A stretch of 64,000 bases of DNA from Zongyangia hominis (GCF_014385095.1 NZ_JACRTC010000003.1:62001-126000); one strand, 5' to 3'. Numbered from the stretch's first letter, positions 1-8,750 are shown. A program made the numbers and translations. Notes: generated by a model not told the origin, from the letters alone.

Positions 1-581
1 ATTTGCGCCGCCCCACCGCCCAGCGGGATGAAGATATACAGCAGGAAGAAGATCACTTCGCGCCGGGTCAGCTTCTTCCGGCACCAAATGACCAGGAACG
101 TGAACGAGAGATAGCACAGCAGCGGGACCATCTGCGAGATCATAAATAGGGGGCCGCGCTGATATCCGCTGGCCGATACATAGTAGATCGCGCCTGTGAA
201 TGGGCTGATGGCGGCGAAGAATATATGTACCGCGCACAGGGCCGTGATGACGGCCAGGAAAATCGTTCTGACCCGGCCGGACAGCTTCAAATATTCGTCC
301 ATGTACCGGGCAAAGAAATATAGTACAAAGGCGGAGCTGATGTAAAACAGCAGGGAAAGCAGGGAGAGTGCCAGCGCCATTGTTGGCTCTGAAACGTCCT
401 TAATACACCAATCCGCCAAATCTCCGATGATCATAAATGCGTTGGAAATGCTGATCCCCATAAAAAACCGATTCAATTTGAGCTGATAACGGCGGTCATT
501 CACCAGATAGACAATTGGGATCAGGCAGAGGACCAAGCAGAAAATATCAAGCGCGATGTTGGCGATCGTCAAGTTGTCCAC
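1..581 (-). CDS. Multi-pass membrane sensor domain protein, N-terminal part (cut by window edge)
   Basis: The gene enters from the left edge, so only 193 N-terminal codons are visible. They are mostly hydrophobic, with about six membrane segments (roughly residues 6-27, 39-54, 68-91, 105-124, 145-167, 175-190) and short charged loops such as NDRRYQ and CRKKLTRRE. In Clostridia such unnamed multi-span domains often precede GGDEF, kinase or HTH output domains (family knowledge); the output part lies outside the window, so no function is assigned. The GTG start at 581 is chosen because AGAGGTGGGG lies 5-9 bases upstream. A TATACT-like -10 on this strand is at 609-614. The reading frame is clear; the role is unknown. 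Confidence 0.75.
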   Translation of the reverse strand, partial: MDNLTIANIALDIFCLVLCLIPIVYLVNDRRYQLKLNRFFMGISISNAFMIIGDLADWCIKDVSEPTMALALSLLSLLFYISSAFVLYFFARYMDEYLKLSGRVRTIFLAVITALCAVHIFFAAISPFTGAIYYVSASGYQRGPLFMISQMVPLLCYLSFTFLVIWCRKKLTRREVIFFLLYIFIPLGGGAAQ

Positions 582-681
582 TCCGGCCCCACCTCTTTTC
601 CTGAAAACAGTATAACATACAAAAATAAAAAAAGGAAACGGGGACGATACTGCGCGTGAATGTGAAACAAAAAACGCAAGC

Positions 682-711
682 AATGCAAAGTGGTACACAC
701 TTTGCGTTTTT
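682..711 (+). terminator. Hairpin with T-run
   Basis: AATGCAAAGTG (682-692) pairs with CACTTTGCGTT (698-708) around a 5-base loop, followed by TTT. It has A/T runs on both sides and could act in either direction. No gene obviously ends into it from the left. Confidence 0.5.
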
Positions 712-949
712 GCCACCAAAGCCCCGGAGGGTTTTTGCGGCAAAACTGCTTGTTGGGGCGCATATCCAATCCCCTGAAAACGCATGATTTCATCCTGCGG
801 CTGCGCGTCCCTGCGGGTCGCTTGATCGCATAGATAGACGCCTCTGCGCTTTCCCTCCGGTCAGGCCAATAAAACCGCTGTCATAACTTAGCCGCTTCGC
901 ATCGTTTCCAGCGGACAAGTCCGCTGCCTTTTCCGAGCCGGTCAAATTA

Positions 950-980
950 GGAACTTCGCCGCATTGTGCGGCGAAGTTCC
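950..980. repeat. Perfect 14-bp inverted repeat, 3-base loop
   Basis: GGAACTTCGCCGCA (950-963) and TGCGGCGAAGTTCC (967-980) are exact inverse copies around TTG. There is no T-run, so it is not a classical terminator. It lies just before the murD promoter and may be the end of a repeat element. Confidence 0.7.
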
Positions 981-1024
981 CCGTCACATCCTTGCCTCCT
1001 TTTTCGGTCTCCGATGTGGCTGGA

Positions 1025-1053
1025 TTGATATTTTTAGTTCATCCACGTATAAT
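1025..1053 (+). promoter_or_regulatory. Sigma-A type promoter for murD
   Basis: TTGATA (1025-1030), a 17-bp spacer and a perfect TATAAT (1048-1053). The expected start near 1060 leaves a leader of about 100 bases before the murD ATG. Confidence 0.75.
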
Positions 1054-1159
1054 AATAGAATATGTAGTTTAGACGCTGCCGCGGGGGGAAAGGTCCCATG
1101 CGGCTTTGCGATTGACAAAAATCCGGGCGGAGACCGCGCCGGAATTCTGGAGGAAATCT

Positions 1160-2548
1160 ATGGACAGCACAGTCGCGCAGTTTTTCGATCAAATGAAGGG
1201 CAGAGACGTCACCTTTATCGGCCTGGGCGTCAGTCACCGGGAGCTCATCTCCCTCTTTGCGAAGAAGGGGGCCCATGTGACCATCCGGGACCGGAGAACC
1301 CCCGAACAGATGGGGGAGGAATATGAAAAGCTCAAGGCCCAGGGCATCGACTTTATCTTGGGGGAGCACTACCTGGATAAACTGGATGGAGATATGATTT
1401 TCCGCACCCCGGGCATGTATTTCCACCACGAGGCGCTAAAAAAGGCGCGGGAAGAGGGCAAAGTGGTCACCAGCGAGATGGAAGTCTTCTTTGATCTGTG
1501 TCCCGCTAAGCTCATCGCGGTCACCGGCTCGGACGGAAAGACCACCACCACCACCCTCATCAGCGAGCTGCTCAAGGCTCAGGGAAAGCGGGTGCATCTG
1601 GGCGGCAACATCGGAAAACCCCTGCTCTCCCACATTGAGGAAATGGGGCCCGAAGATTATGCGGTGGTGGAGCTTTCCAGCTTCCAGCTGCTCTCCATGC
1701 GCCAGAGCCCGGATATCGCCGTGGTGACCAACATCGCCCCCAACCACCTGGACGTCCACGGCACCATGGAAGAATATATCGCGGCGAAGAAAAACATCCT
1801 GTTGCATCAAAACGCCTTCTCCACCACGGTGCTGGGGGTGGATAACGAGCTGGCCGCCTCCCTGGCACCCGACGTGCGGGGAAAACTCGTCACCTTCTCC
1901 ATGCAGGGCCCGGTGGAACGGGGCGCTTATATGGACGAAGCGGGGGACATTTTCTATGCCGACAGCGGCAATGTCCTCAAAATCATGAACCGGGACGCCA
2001 TCAAAATTCCCGGCGACCACAACGTGCTCAACTTCCTGGCGGCCATCTCGGCCACCTGGGGCCTTGTTTCCTTGGAAAACATCGTCAAGATCGCCGAAAA
2101 CTTCGGCGGGGTGGAGCACCGCATCGAGCTCGTCCGCATCCGGGACGGGGTGCGCTGGTATAACGACTCCATCGCCACCAGCCCCACGAGAACCATCGCG
2201 GGACTCAACGCCTTTAAACAGAAGGTGATTCTCATCGCCGGCGGCTACGATAAAAAGATCCCCTTCCTCCCTCTGGCGCCCAAGATCATCGAGAAGGTAA
2301 AAGCGCTCATCCTCATGGGCGCCACCGCCGATAAGATCGAGGACACGGTGCGGGGCTTCTCCGGTTTTGACGGGGAAAAGCTCCCCATCTATCGGGTGGG
2401 CTCCATGGAGGAAGCGGTGCAAAAGGCGGCGGAGCTGGCGGTGGATGGCGACATCGTCACCCTGTCCCCGGCTTGCGCCAGCTTTGACCTCTATCAGAAT
2501 TTCGAGACGAGGGGCGAACACTTTAAGTCCCTGGTCCGCGCGCTTTAA
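1160..2548 (+). CDS. murD: UDP-N-acetylmuramoyl-L-alanine--D-glutamate ligase (MurD)
   Basis: Cytoplasmic Mur ligase that adds D-glutamate to UDP-MurNAc-L-Ala in peptidoglycan precursor synthesis. At 462 residues it has the usual MurD length. A Rossmann-like N-domain (FIGLGVSHRELISLF near residue 19) is followed by the ATP loop TGSDGKTTT (about 122-130), the conserved NIAPNHLDVHG stretch, the HRIE and NDSIATSP motifs, and the C-terminal domain with LSPACASFDLYQNF. The frame is open further upstream, but ATG 1160 follows CTGGAGGAAATCT and gives the family's usual N-terminus. It opens a five-gene run on the plus strand that continues with two M42 peptidases. Confidence 0.95.
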   Translation: MDSTVAQFFDQMKGRDVTFIGLGVSHRELISLFAKKGAHVTIRDRRTPEQMGEEYEKLKAQGIDFILGEHYLDKLDGDMIFRTPGMYFHHEALKKAREEGKVVTSEMEVFFDLCPAKLIAVTGSDGKTTTTTLISELLKAQGKRVHLGGNIGKPLLSHIEEMGPEDYAVVELSSFQLLSMRQSPDIAVVTNIAPNHLDVHGTMEEYIAAKKNILLHQNAFSTTVLGVDNELAASLAPDVRGKLVTFSMQGPVERGAYMDEAGDIFYADSGNVLKIMNRDAIKIPGDHNVLNFLAAISATWGLVSLENIVKIAENFGGVEHRIELVRIRDGVRWYNDSIATSPTRTIAGLNAFKQKVILIAGGYDKKIPFLPLAPKIIEKVKALILMGATADKIEDTVRGFSGFDGEKLPIYRVGSMEEAVQKAAELAVDGDIVTLSPACASFDLYQNFETRGEHFKSLVRAL

Positions 2549-2565
2549 AGCGGGAGGAATGTATA

Positions 2566-3609
2566 TTGGATGGAAAGAAATTGGCCCTGACCCTGGCCCA
2601 ATGCTATGGCGTCAGCGGCGATGAACAAAGCGCGGCCCATGTGGCCGCAAGCTATCTCAAGGGATGGGGAGAGGTGCGCTCCGACGCCCTGGGCAACCTC
2701 ATCTGCACCCTCCGCGCGCCGAAAGACGGGGGGCCCCATATGATGCTCTGCGCCCATATGGACGAAATCGGCATGATCGTCACCCACATCCTGCCCGACG
2801 GGTTCCTGCGGGTGGCGGCGGTGGGCGGCGTCGACCGCCGGACCCTCCTCGCCTCTCCGGTCAAGGTGCTGGGAAGGGAGAAGCTCGACGGCGTCGTCTG
2901 CTCGATCCCACCCCATTTGCAGCGGGGGGACGATGCCAAAAAGATTCCTCCCATGGAGGAAATTGCCGTGGACGTGGGGCTTTCCTTTGAGCAGGCCAAG
3001 GAGAAAATCTCCTTAGGCGACCGGGTGGTAGTTTGCCACAGCGGCGCGGCCATGGGGGAACACTGCATCAGCTCCAAGGCGCTGGACAACCGGGCGGGCT
3101 GCGCGGCCGTCATCCGGGCGGCGGAACTTCTGAAAGACGAGGAGCTCACCTGCGGGCTGAGCGTGGTCCTCAGCACCCGGGAGGAACTCGCGTGCAACGG
3201 GGCCAAGACGGGGGCGTTCGGCCTTTGCCCCACCCATGCCATTGCGGTGGACGTCAGCTTCGCCCTCACTGACGACGCGCCCAAAGAAAAATGCGGGGAG
3301 CTGGGCAAAGGCCCCATGATTGGCGTTTCCCCCGTCCTCTCCCGTGAAATGAGCGACGGACTCATCCGATGCGCCAAGGATCGCGGCCTTCCCTATCAGC
3401 TGGAAGTCATGGCGGGGCCTACCTCCACCGACGCCGACGTCATCACCCTGACCGGCTCGGGCGTGCGGTGCGGGCTTCTCTCCATTCCGCTTCGGTATAT
3501 GCACACCCCGGCGGAGCTCGTCGACGTCCGGGACATCGAGTCGTGCGCGGCACTCATGGCGGAGTATATCATCGACCGCTTCGGCGGGACGGAAAGGGAG
3601 GCGGACTGA
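2566..3609 (+). CDS. M42 family metallopeptidase (glutamyl/deblocking aminopeptidase-like)
   Basis: Binuclear metal aminopeptidase of the M42/FrvX family, expected to trim peptides in the cytoplasm. Metal-ligand regions are visible: AHMDEIG (His64, Asp66), LDNRAG (about residue 172), TREEL (about 208) and YMHTP near the C-terminus. Length 347 is normal for the family. The start is TTG 2566, with GGGAGG at 2552-2557; no ATG is in frame nearby. It lies 17 bases after murD and 1 base before a paralogue, so the three are probably co-transcribed. The TREELACNGAK stretch differs from the usual EEVGxRGA, so substrate preference may differ from its neighbour. Confidence 0.88.
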   Translation: MDGKKLALTLAQCYGVSGDEQSAAHVAASYLKGWGEVRSDALGNLICTLRAPKDGGPHMMLCAHMDEIGMIVTHILPDGFLRVAAVGGVDRRTLLASPVKVLGREKLDGVVCSIPPHLQRGDDAKKIPPMEEIAVDVGLSFEQAKEKISLGDRVVVCHSGAAMGEHCISSKALDNRAGCAAVIRAAELLKDEELTCGLSVVLSTREELACNGAKTGAFGLCPTHAIAVDVSFALTDDAPKEKCGELGKGPMIGVSPVLSREMSDGLIRCAKDRGLPYQLEVMAGPTSTDADVITLTGSGVRCGLLSIPLRYMHTPAELVDVRDIESCAALMAEYIIDRFGGTEREAD

Positions 3610-3610
3610 G

Positions 3611-4648
3611 ATGGAAAAACTCATGCGGCTCATCAAAGACCTCTCCCAAATCGGCGGCGTCAGCGGCGACGAAGGGGCGGTGCGGGCCTATATCCGGGGA
3701 CAGTTGGAGGGCCACTGTGACATGCGCACCGATGCCCTGGGCAATTTGATCTGTAAAAAGAAGGGAGCCAAGGCCCCCGCCCACCGGCTCATGGTGGAGG
3801 CACATATGGATGAAGTCGGCTTTATCGTCACCGGCATCACCGAAAGCGGCATGCTCCGCTTTGATACGGTGGGCGGCATCGACGCCCGGGTCATCATCGG
3901 CAAGCCGGTTCTCGTGGGTCCCCAGGCTGTGCGGGGCGTCATCGGCACCAAGGCCATGCATTTACAGTCGGCCGCGGAGCGGGACGAGATGCCGCAGGTG
4001 GAGACTCTTTCCATCGACATCGGCGCTTCCTCCAAAGAGGAGGCGGAGTCGCTGGTGCGCCTCGGGGACAGCGGGGTGTGGGACAGCGCCTTTGTCTCCT
4101 TTGGCGACGGCTTTGTCAAAGGCCGCGCTTTGGACGACCGGGCGGGCTGCGCCATCATGATCGATCTCATCCAGGGGGACATCCCCTTTGACACCACCTT
4201 TGTCTTCACCACCCAGGAGGAGGTGGGGACGAGAGGAGCCCAGGCCGCGGCGTACGAAGTGGCCCCCGACGTGGCCATCGTGCTGGAAACCACCACCGCC
4301 GCCGACATCGCAGGGGTTGCGCCGGCAAACCAGGTCTGCCGTTTGGGGAAGGGCCCGGTCCTCTCGGTGATGGACAAGGGCACCATCTATGACAAGGGGC
4401 TTGTCCGCTTTGCCATGGATACGGCAAAGCGCCGGGACATCCCGGTCCAGATCAAGGAAGGGGTCTACGGCGGCAACGACGCCCACGCGGTCCACGTCTC
4501 CCGGTCCGGGGTGCGGACGCTGGCGGTCAGCCTGCCCTGCCGGTATCTTCATTCCCCCTCCTGTGTCCTCAAGGTCGAGGACATTGCCGCCACCCGGGAC
4601 CTGACCGCCGCCCTGCTGGGGATGGAAGGCCCCGCGCCCGCGCTGTGA
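3611..4648 (+). CDS. M42 family metallopeptidase, second paralogue
   Basis: Second M42 aminopeptidase (345 residues), showing the classical motifs AHMDEVG, LDDRAG, TTQEEVGTRGA and YLHSP that hold the two metals and the catalytic glutamate. The ATG is one base after the previous stop, so translation is probably coupled. The neighbours share the same fold order, indicating an old tandem duplication. Families of this kind act on short peptides released in the cytoplasm. A specific role in wall-peptide recycling alongside murD is possible but only inferred from position. Confidence 0.9.
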   Translation: MEKLMRLIKDLSQIGGVSGDEGAVRAYIRGQLEGHCDMRTDALGNLICKKKGAKAPAHRLMVEAHMDEVGFIVTGITESGMLRFDTVGGIDARVIIGKPVLVGPQAVRGVIGTKAMHLQSAAERDEMPQVETLSIDIGASSKEEAESLVRLGDSGVWDSAFVSFGDGFVKGRALDDRAGCAIMIDLIQGDIPFDTTFVFTTQEEVGTRGAQAAAYEVAPDVAIVLETTTAADIAGVAPANQVCRLGKGPVLSVMDKGTIYDKGLVRFAMDTAKRRDIPVQIKEGVYGGNDAHAVHVSRSGVRTLAVSLPCRYLHSPSCVLKVEDIAATRDLTAALLGMEGPAPAL

Positions 4649-5712
4649 TGAAGCTCATGCGCCCGGAGGCGGCGGGGCCTCTCGCTCGGATGGGCACCCT
4701 TCCCCTCCTCTGCGCGCTGGACCTCGCCGCCTATGAAAACCGCTACCCCTTTTCCCAAGTCTACGGGGTTTATCCCGCACCAGAGGACGGGGAAGGGCTG
4801 CATCCAGGAGCCGGAAGGGCAGAAGAGGCCGGTTTGGTGTACGGCCCCCCGCGCGTGATGGGAAACGGCGATCTAGACAAGGCCAACCCGGCAGCCGCCG
4901 GCGGAGCTGGAAGATTGGAAGAGGCCGCATCGGAGAACGGTCCCCTGCGCGTAATGGGAAACAGCGCCTTGGGCAAGACCAACCCGGCAGCCACCGGCGG
5001 AGCCGGGAGAGTGGACGGTGCCGCATCGGAGAATGGGACCCCGCGGGTGACTGGAAACAGCGCCTTGGATGAGACATATCCGGTAACCACCGGCGGAGCC
5101 GGGTGCTTTTATGGCCAGGGGGCGGCATGGGCCCTTTCTTCCGCCGCCGCGGAGGAAGTGGCGGCGCTCCTGCAAGCGGACGGGCGCTGGGAAACCCTCT
5201 GGTGCGATCAGGCCGTCGCCGCGCATTTGGGCGCGGCATGGAAAGCACGGGCGGTTTCATTGACCGCCCGGGACATCGCGGGAAAGTTGGATGCCGAGGT
5301 TCTCGCTCCCCGACCGGAGGAAGTATACCGCCTGTTGGGGATGTGCGACGCTTTGGCGGCGCGGACCCCCTTCGACGGCTGGTACTGCGACTTGAGCCAC
5401 CGGGCGCGCCGGGGCCAGCGCAGCCTTTGGGGCATCCGGGCAGAGAGGGAGCTTGTGAGCACGGCCACGGCGGATGTGCTGGAAGACCACATCCTGCTTC
5501 GGGACATTGCCACCCGCCCGGACATGCGGGGCAGAGGATTTTGCACCCGGATTTTATGGCACCTGTTTGCCAAATTTCCGGGGCGCACCTTTCATTTGCT
5601 GACAGAAAGCGAAACGGCCCGCCGGGTCTATGAAAAGGCGGGCTTTGAGATAGAAAACGATGGGATTATTAGAATACATAAGGAGAACACCGATGCAGCA
5701 GGAATTTTTTAA
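4648..5712 (+). CDS. GNAT acetyltransferase with three tandem 32-residue repeats
   Basis: The C-terminal half carries a GNAT/FR47-like acetyl-CoA fold: DIATRPDMRGRGF (acetyl-CoA loop RxxGxG-like), LLTESETARRVYEKAGF and a short end strand. The substrate is unknown. The odd part is residues about 59-154, three consecutive 32-residue, Gly/Ala/Asn-rich repeats (GPPRVMGNGDLDK, GPLRVMGNSALGK, GTPRVTGNSALDE) inserted between an N-terminal piece ending FSQVYGVYP and a continuation GCFYGQGAAW that would otherwise join smoothly. The ATG at 4648 overlaps the previous stop (TGATG). The end overlaps the next gene by 20 bases. Confidence 0.8.
   Translation: MKLMRPEAAGPLARMGTLPLLCALDLAAYENRYPFSQVYGVYPAPEDGEGLHPGAGRAEEAGLVYGPPRVMGNGDLDKANPAAAGGAGRLEEAASENGPLRVMGNSALGKTNPAATGGAGRVDGAASENGTPRVTGNSALDETYPVTTGGAGCFYGQGAAWALSSAAAEEVAALLQADGRWETLWCDQAVAAHLGAAWKARAVSLTARDIAGKLDAEVLAPRPEEVYRLLGMCDALAARTPFDGWYCDLSHRARRGQRSLWGIRAERELVSTATADVLEDHILLRDIATRPDMRGRGFCTRILWHLFAKFPGRTFHLLTESETARRVYEKAGFEIENDGIIRIHKENTDAAGIF
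4822..5109 (+). repeat. Three-copy 96-bp in-frame minisatellite
   Basis: Copies at 4822-4917, 4918-5013 and 5014-5109, each 96 bp (32 codons), head to tail, inside the GNAT gene. They are similar but not identical, so the expansion is not brand new. The 96-bp period keeps the reading frame. Confidence 0.85.
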
Positions 5713-6964
5713 AATTGCGCCCGCCCTTCAAAGAATAGGGGAGGAAGCGGAAAAGATGTGCGGGGAAGCCTTTGGACGGATTGATGAGATATCCGAATAC
5801 AATCAGCTCAAAGTCCTTTCCGCCTTTACCGAAAATCATGTATCCGAGTATCATCTGCACGGCACCACCGGCTACGGCTATGACGACCGGGGCCGGGATA
5901 CCCTGGACGCCGTCTTTGCCCAGGCCATGGGGTGTGAGGACGCCCTGGTGCGCCACACCTTTGTCTCGGGGACTCACGCGCTGGTAACGGCGCTCTTTGG
6001 CGTACTGCGCACCGGGGACACTATGGTTTCCCTGACCGGCAAGCCCTACGACACCCTGGAGGAGGCCATCGGCATCCGGGGGGAGGGCCCCTGCGGCTCC
6101 CTGAAGGAGTACGGCATCCATTACCAGGAGGTGGCCATGGCCGGGGAGGCACCCGACTATGACGCCATCCCCGACGCCTGTGTGGGCGCCAAGGTGGCCT
6201 ATATCCAGCGTTCCCGGGGCTATTCCCTGCGCCCCTCCCTCTCGGTGGAGGCCGTGGGCAGGATGGCGAAGCTCGCCCGGCAGAAGAACCCCGATATCGT
6301 GGTCATGGTGGACAACTGCTACGGCGAATTTGTGGAGAAAATGGAGCCCACCCAGGTGGGAGCGGACCTCATCATCGGGTCCCTCATCAAAAACCCGGGC
6401 GGCGGCCTTGCACGCACCGGCGGCTACATCGCGGGAAAAGCGAAATGGGTGGAGCAGTGCGCCTACCGTCTGACGGCGCCCGGCATGGGCAAGGAGGTGG
6501 GGTGCAGCCTCGAGCAGAATCGTGAGCTCTATATGGGCCTCTTTTTCGCGCCCACCACCACGGCTAACGCCCTCAAGACGGCGGTCTTTGCCTCCGCCCT
6601 CTTTGAACTGCTGGGCTTTGGGGTGACGCCCCGGTACGACGAAGAGCGGGCGGATATTATCCAGGCGGTGCGGCTGGGGGACCCGGAGCGGCTCATCGCC
6701 TTCTGCCAGGGGGTGCAAAAGGGCGCGGCGGTGGACGCCTATGTGGCGCCCGAGCCCTGGGATATGCCCGGCTACGACAGCCAGGTCATCATGGCGGCGG
6801 GCGCCTTTACCATGGGCGCTTCCATCGAGCTTTCCGCCGACGCTCCCCTCCGGGAGCCCTATGCGGCGTGGCTCCAGGGGGGGCTCATCTATTCCGCCGC
6901 CAAGATGGGCATCCTTTTGGCGGCCCAGTCCATGCTGGACAAGGGCCTTTTGGAGCTTCGTTGA
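5693..6964 (+). CDS. ynbB: PLP-dependent enzyme, 'aluminium resistance'/Met-gamma-lyase-like family (YnbB)
   Basis: Member of the Met_gamma_lyase family (PF06838 type), fold-type I PLP enzymes once called aluminium resistance proteins; the true reaction is not established. Visible features are HGTTGYGYDDRGRD near the N-terminus, the VSGTHALVTAL cofactor region, VVMVDNCYGEFVE, and the presumed PLP-lysine motif GSLIKNPGGGLA. At 423 residues the length is normal. ATG 5693 is selected because AAGGAG precedes it, giving a start inside the end of the GNAT gene. It closes the murD run; its stop codon overlaps the -35 of the tRNA promoter. Confidence 0.88.
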   Translation: MQQEFFKIAPALQRIGEEAEKMCGEAFGRIDEISEYNQLKVLSAFTENHVSEYHLHGTTGYGYDDRGRDTLDAVFAQAMGCEDALVRHTFVSGTHALVTALFGVLRTGDTMVSLTGKPYDTLEEAIGIRGEGPCGSLKEYGIHYQEVAMAGEAPDYDAIPDACVGAKVAYIQRSRGYSLRPSLSVEAVGRMAKLARQKNPDIVVMVDNCYGEFVEKMEPTQVGADLIIGSLIKNPGGGLARTGGYIAGKAKWVEQCAYRLTAPGMGKEVGCSLEQNRELYMGLFFAPTTTANALKTAVFASALFELLGFGVTPRYDEERADIIQAVRLGDPERLIAFCQGVQKGAAVDAYVAPEPWDMPGYDSQVIMAAGAFTMGASIELSADAPLREPYAAWLQGGLIYSAAKMGILLAAQSMLDKGLLELR

Positions 6965-6989
6965 CACCCCCTTTTTTGTATGATAAAAT
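6961..6989 (+). promoter_or_regulatory. Promoter of tRNA-Leu
   Basis: Perfect TTGACA (6961-6966), 17-bp spacer, TAAAAT (6984-6989). The -35 contains the ynbB stop codon. It fits the tRNA that begins 50 bases further on. Confidence 0.85.
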
Positions 6990-7038
6990 AATGAATGTAG
7001 TGATAACTGGCGCTTCCTCTTCCGTGAGGAAGCCTTCT

Positions 7039-7120
7039 GCGGGCGTGGCGGAATGGCAGACGCGCTGGTCTTAGGAGCCAGTACTTCGGTGTGTGGGTTC
7101 AAGTCCCACCGCCCGCACCA
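7039..7120 (+). tRNA. tRNA-Leu (anticodon TAG)
   Basis: A GCGGGCG/CGCCCGC acceptor stem, a D-arm with GGCGGAATGG, an anticodon stem CTGGT/GCCAG with loop CTTAGGA (anticodon TAG), a variable arm and the T-loop GGTTCAAGTCC. The CCA end is encoded (7118-7120). A terminator follows within 30 bases. Confidence 0.97.
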
Positions 7121-7146
7121 GCGGCAAACTGCCGCTCTCAAGACGC

Positions 7147-7175
7147 GCACCTCACTTTGTGGGGTGCATTTTTTT
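7147..7175 (+). terminator. Terminator of tRNA-Leu
   Basis: GCACCTCAC/GTGGGGTGC hairpin with a TTT loop, followed by ATTTTTTT. Confidence 0.85.
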
Positions 7176-7225
7176 ATGCACAAGCTGAAAGCTGGGTATC
7201 TTTTTGATCAGCGCTTTCCAAACCA

Positions 7226-7278
7226 ATGAGACGCAAAAGCGGTTGGTAATCCACCGCTTTTGCGTCTCATCTTTTTAT
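7226..7278. terminator. Strong 18-bp hairpin with T-run
   Basis: ATGAGACGCAAAAGCGGT (7226-7243) pairs with its inverse (7253-7270) around a 9-base loop, followed by CTTTTTATT. The bases from here to the next promoter (7279-7457) show no gene. Confidence 0.7.
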
Positions 7279-7457
7279 TGCGGGATCCCCTCTGGACGCT
7301 CAACTTTCGGCGATACCAACTTTCTGCCATCCCCTGCGAGAAAATGAAAGACGTCCTTCCCGGCGGAAGAAGGGGAGAAAAATGCACCTAGACCGTCCGC
7401 AGGCACCGTGCCCTTGGGTTCAGGGGATAAAAGGCGGGCCTTTTTCCTGTGGCGCTC

Positions 7458-7486
7458 TTGTCCAATGGAAGGTTTTGCAATATAAT
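7458..7486 (+). promoter_or_regulatory. Promoter of the alcohol dehydrogenase gene
   Basis: TTGTCC (7458-7463), 17-bp spacer, perfect TATAAT (7481-7486), about 65 bases before the start codon. Confidence 0.75.
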
Positions 7487-7551
7487 GAGGAAGGATATAC
7501 CGCAATGGGCGGTATTCGATTTGAATCAGGACGGAAGAAAGGAAGAAGTAG

Positions 7552-8736
7552 ATGGAAAACTTTAATTTTTACAGTCCCACCATGTTTGTCTTTGGCAAGG
7601 GAGAAGAAAATAACACCGGCGCATACGTCAAAAAATTCGGCGGCACCCGGGTGCTGCTCCACTTTGGCGGCGGCAGCGCTGTGAGAAGCGGCCTCATCGA
7701 CCGGGTCAAAGCATCACTCGACAAGGAGGGCATCACCTATGTCACCTTGTCCGGCGTCCAGCCCAACCCCCGCAGCGGCCTTGTCTATGAGGGCATCGAA
7801 CTGTGCCGCAAGGAGGGCGTGGACTTTATCCTGGCCGTAGGCGGCGGCAGCGCCATCGACTCGGCCAAGGCCATCGCCGCGGGCGTGCCCTACGACGGCG
7901 ACTTTTGGGACTTCTACGACGACAATCCCAACCGGCCCGTGGTGGAAAAGGCGTTGCCGGTGGCAACCGTCCTGACCATCGCGGCCGCGGGCAGCGAAGC
8001 CTCCGGCGACACCGTCATCACCCAGGAAAAGGGCATGTTTAAGCGCGGCACCGGCAGCGACGTCCTGCGCCCCAAATTCTCCATCATGAACCCGGAACTG
8101 ACCATGACCCTGCCCCCCTACCAGACCGCCAGCGGTGCGGTGGACATCATGGTGCATGTGCTGGAGCGTTACTTTACCAATACCCCCGACGTGGAGATCA
8201 CCGACCGGATGTGCGAGGGCATCCTGCTGACCATGTTAAACGAAGTGCCCAAAGTCATGGAAAATCCGGGCGACTACGAGGCCCGGGCCAACATCATGTG
8301 GGCGGGCACCGTGGCCCACAATAACATCTGCGGCGTGGGCCGGGAGCAGGACTGGGCCAGCCACGAAATCGAGCATGAGCTCTCCGCCCTGTATGACTGC
8401 GCCCACGGCGCGGGGCTGGCGGTCATCTTCCCGGCGTGGATGGAGTATGTCTCCCAACACCACGACCTGAGCCGCTTCGCGCAATTGGCCGTCCGGGTTT
8501 TGGGCTGTCAGATGGACTTTGCCCATCCCGAGAACACCGTCAAAGCGGGTATCGCCGCCCTGCGCCGGTTCTGGCACTCCATCGGCATGCCCACGAGCTT
8601 CGCGGAGCTGGGCGCCAAGGAGGAGGACATCCCCGCCATGGTGGAGAATATGCGTATCGGACAGCGGAGTATCGGCCACTTCCTGCCCATGACCAAAGAG
8701 TCCTGTGCGGCCATCTATCATCTGGCTTGCAGATAA
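7552..8736 (+). CDS. Iron-containing alcohol dehydrogenase (NADPH-butanol dehydrogenase-like)
   Basis: Group III metal-dependent alcohol dehydrogenase of the BDH/YqhD branch, reducing aldehydes to alcohols in the cytoplasm. Visible are the nucleotide-binding run AVGGGSAIDSAKAIAAG (about residue 95), the metal-site stretches GAVDIMVHVLERY and ASHEIEHELSALYDCAHGAG, and the end motif MRIGQRSIGHFLPM. At 394 residues the length is typical. ATG 7552 follows AAAGGAAGAAG. It is a single-gene unit with its own promoter and terminator. In a fermentative anaerobe the likely job is NAD(P)H disposal; substrate specificity cannot be read from the sequence. Confidence 0.92.
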   Translation: MENFNFYSPTMFVFGKGEENNTGAYVKKFGGTRVLLHFGGGSAVRSGLIDRVKASLDKEGITYVTLSGVQPNPRSGLVYEGIELCRKEGVDFILAVGGGSAIDSAKAIAAGVPYDGDFWDFYDDNPNRPVVEKALPVATVLTIAAAGSEASGDTVITQEKGMFKRGTGSDVLRPKFSIMNPELTMTLPPYQTASGAVDIMVHVLERYFTNTPDVEITDRMCEGILLTMLNEVPKVMENPGDYEARANIMWAGTVAHNNICGVGREQDWASHEIEHELSALYDCAHGAGLAVIFPAWMEYVSQHHDLSRFAQLAVRVLGCQMDFAHPENTVKAGIAALRRFWHSIGMPTSFAELGAKEEDIPAMVENMRIGQRSIGHFLPMTKESCAAIYHLACR

Positions 8737-8750
8737 CGAATCCAAAGAGG

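Larger units (their letters stand above)
582..1024. other. Intergenic stretch with a large hairpin and a possible dispersed repeat
   Basis: No convincing gene is present. The stretch holds the 682-711 hairpin, a GC-rich part (about 780-930), and a perfect 14-bp inverted repeat at 950-980. Minus-strand reading of 790-930 contains RSSDPQGR, which I recall as a frequent translation of non-coding sequence in related gut Firmicutes. That suggests a dispersed element rather than a gene; this is recollection, not a search. Confidence 0.4.

Noticed and set aside
790..987. A 65-codon leftward frame in the murD upstream spacer
   Set aside because: It contains the perfect 14-bp hairpin at its start and repeat-like sequence; it reads like translated spacer, not a gene.
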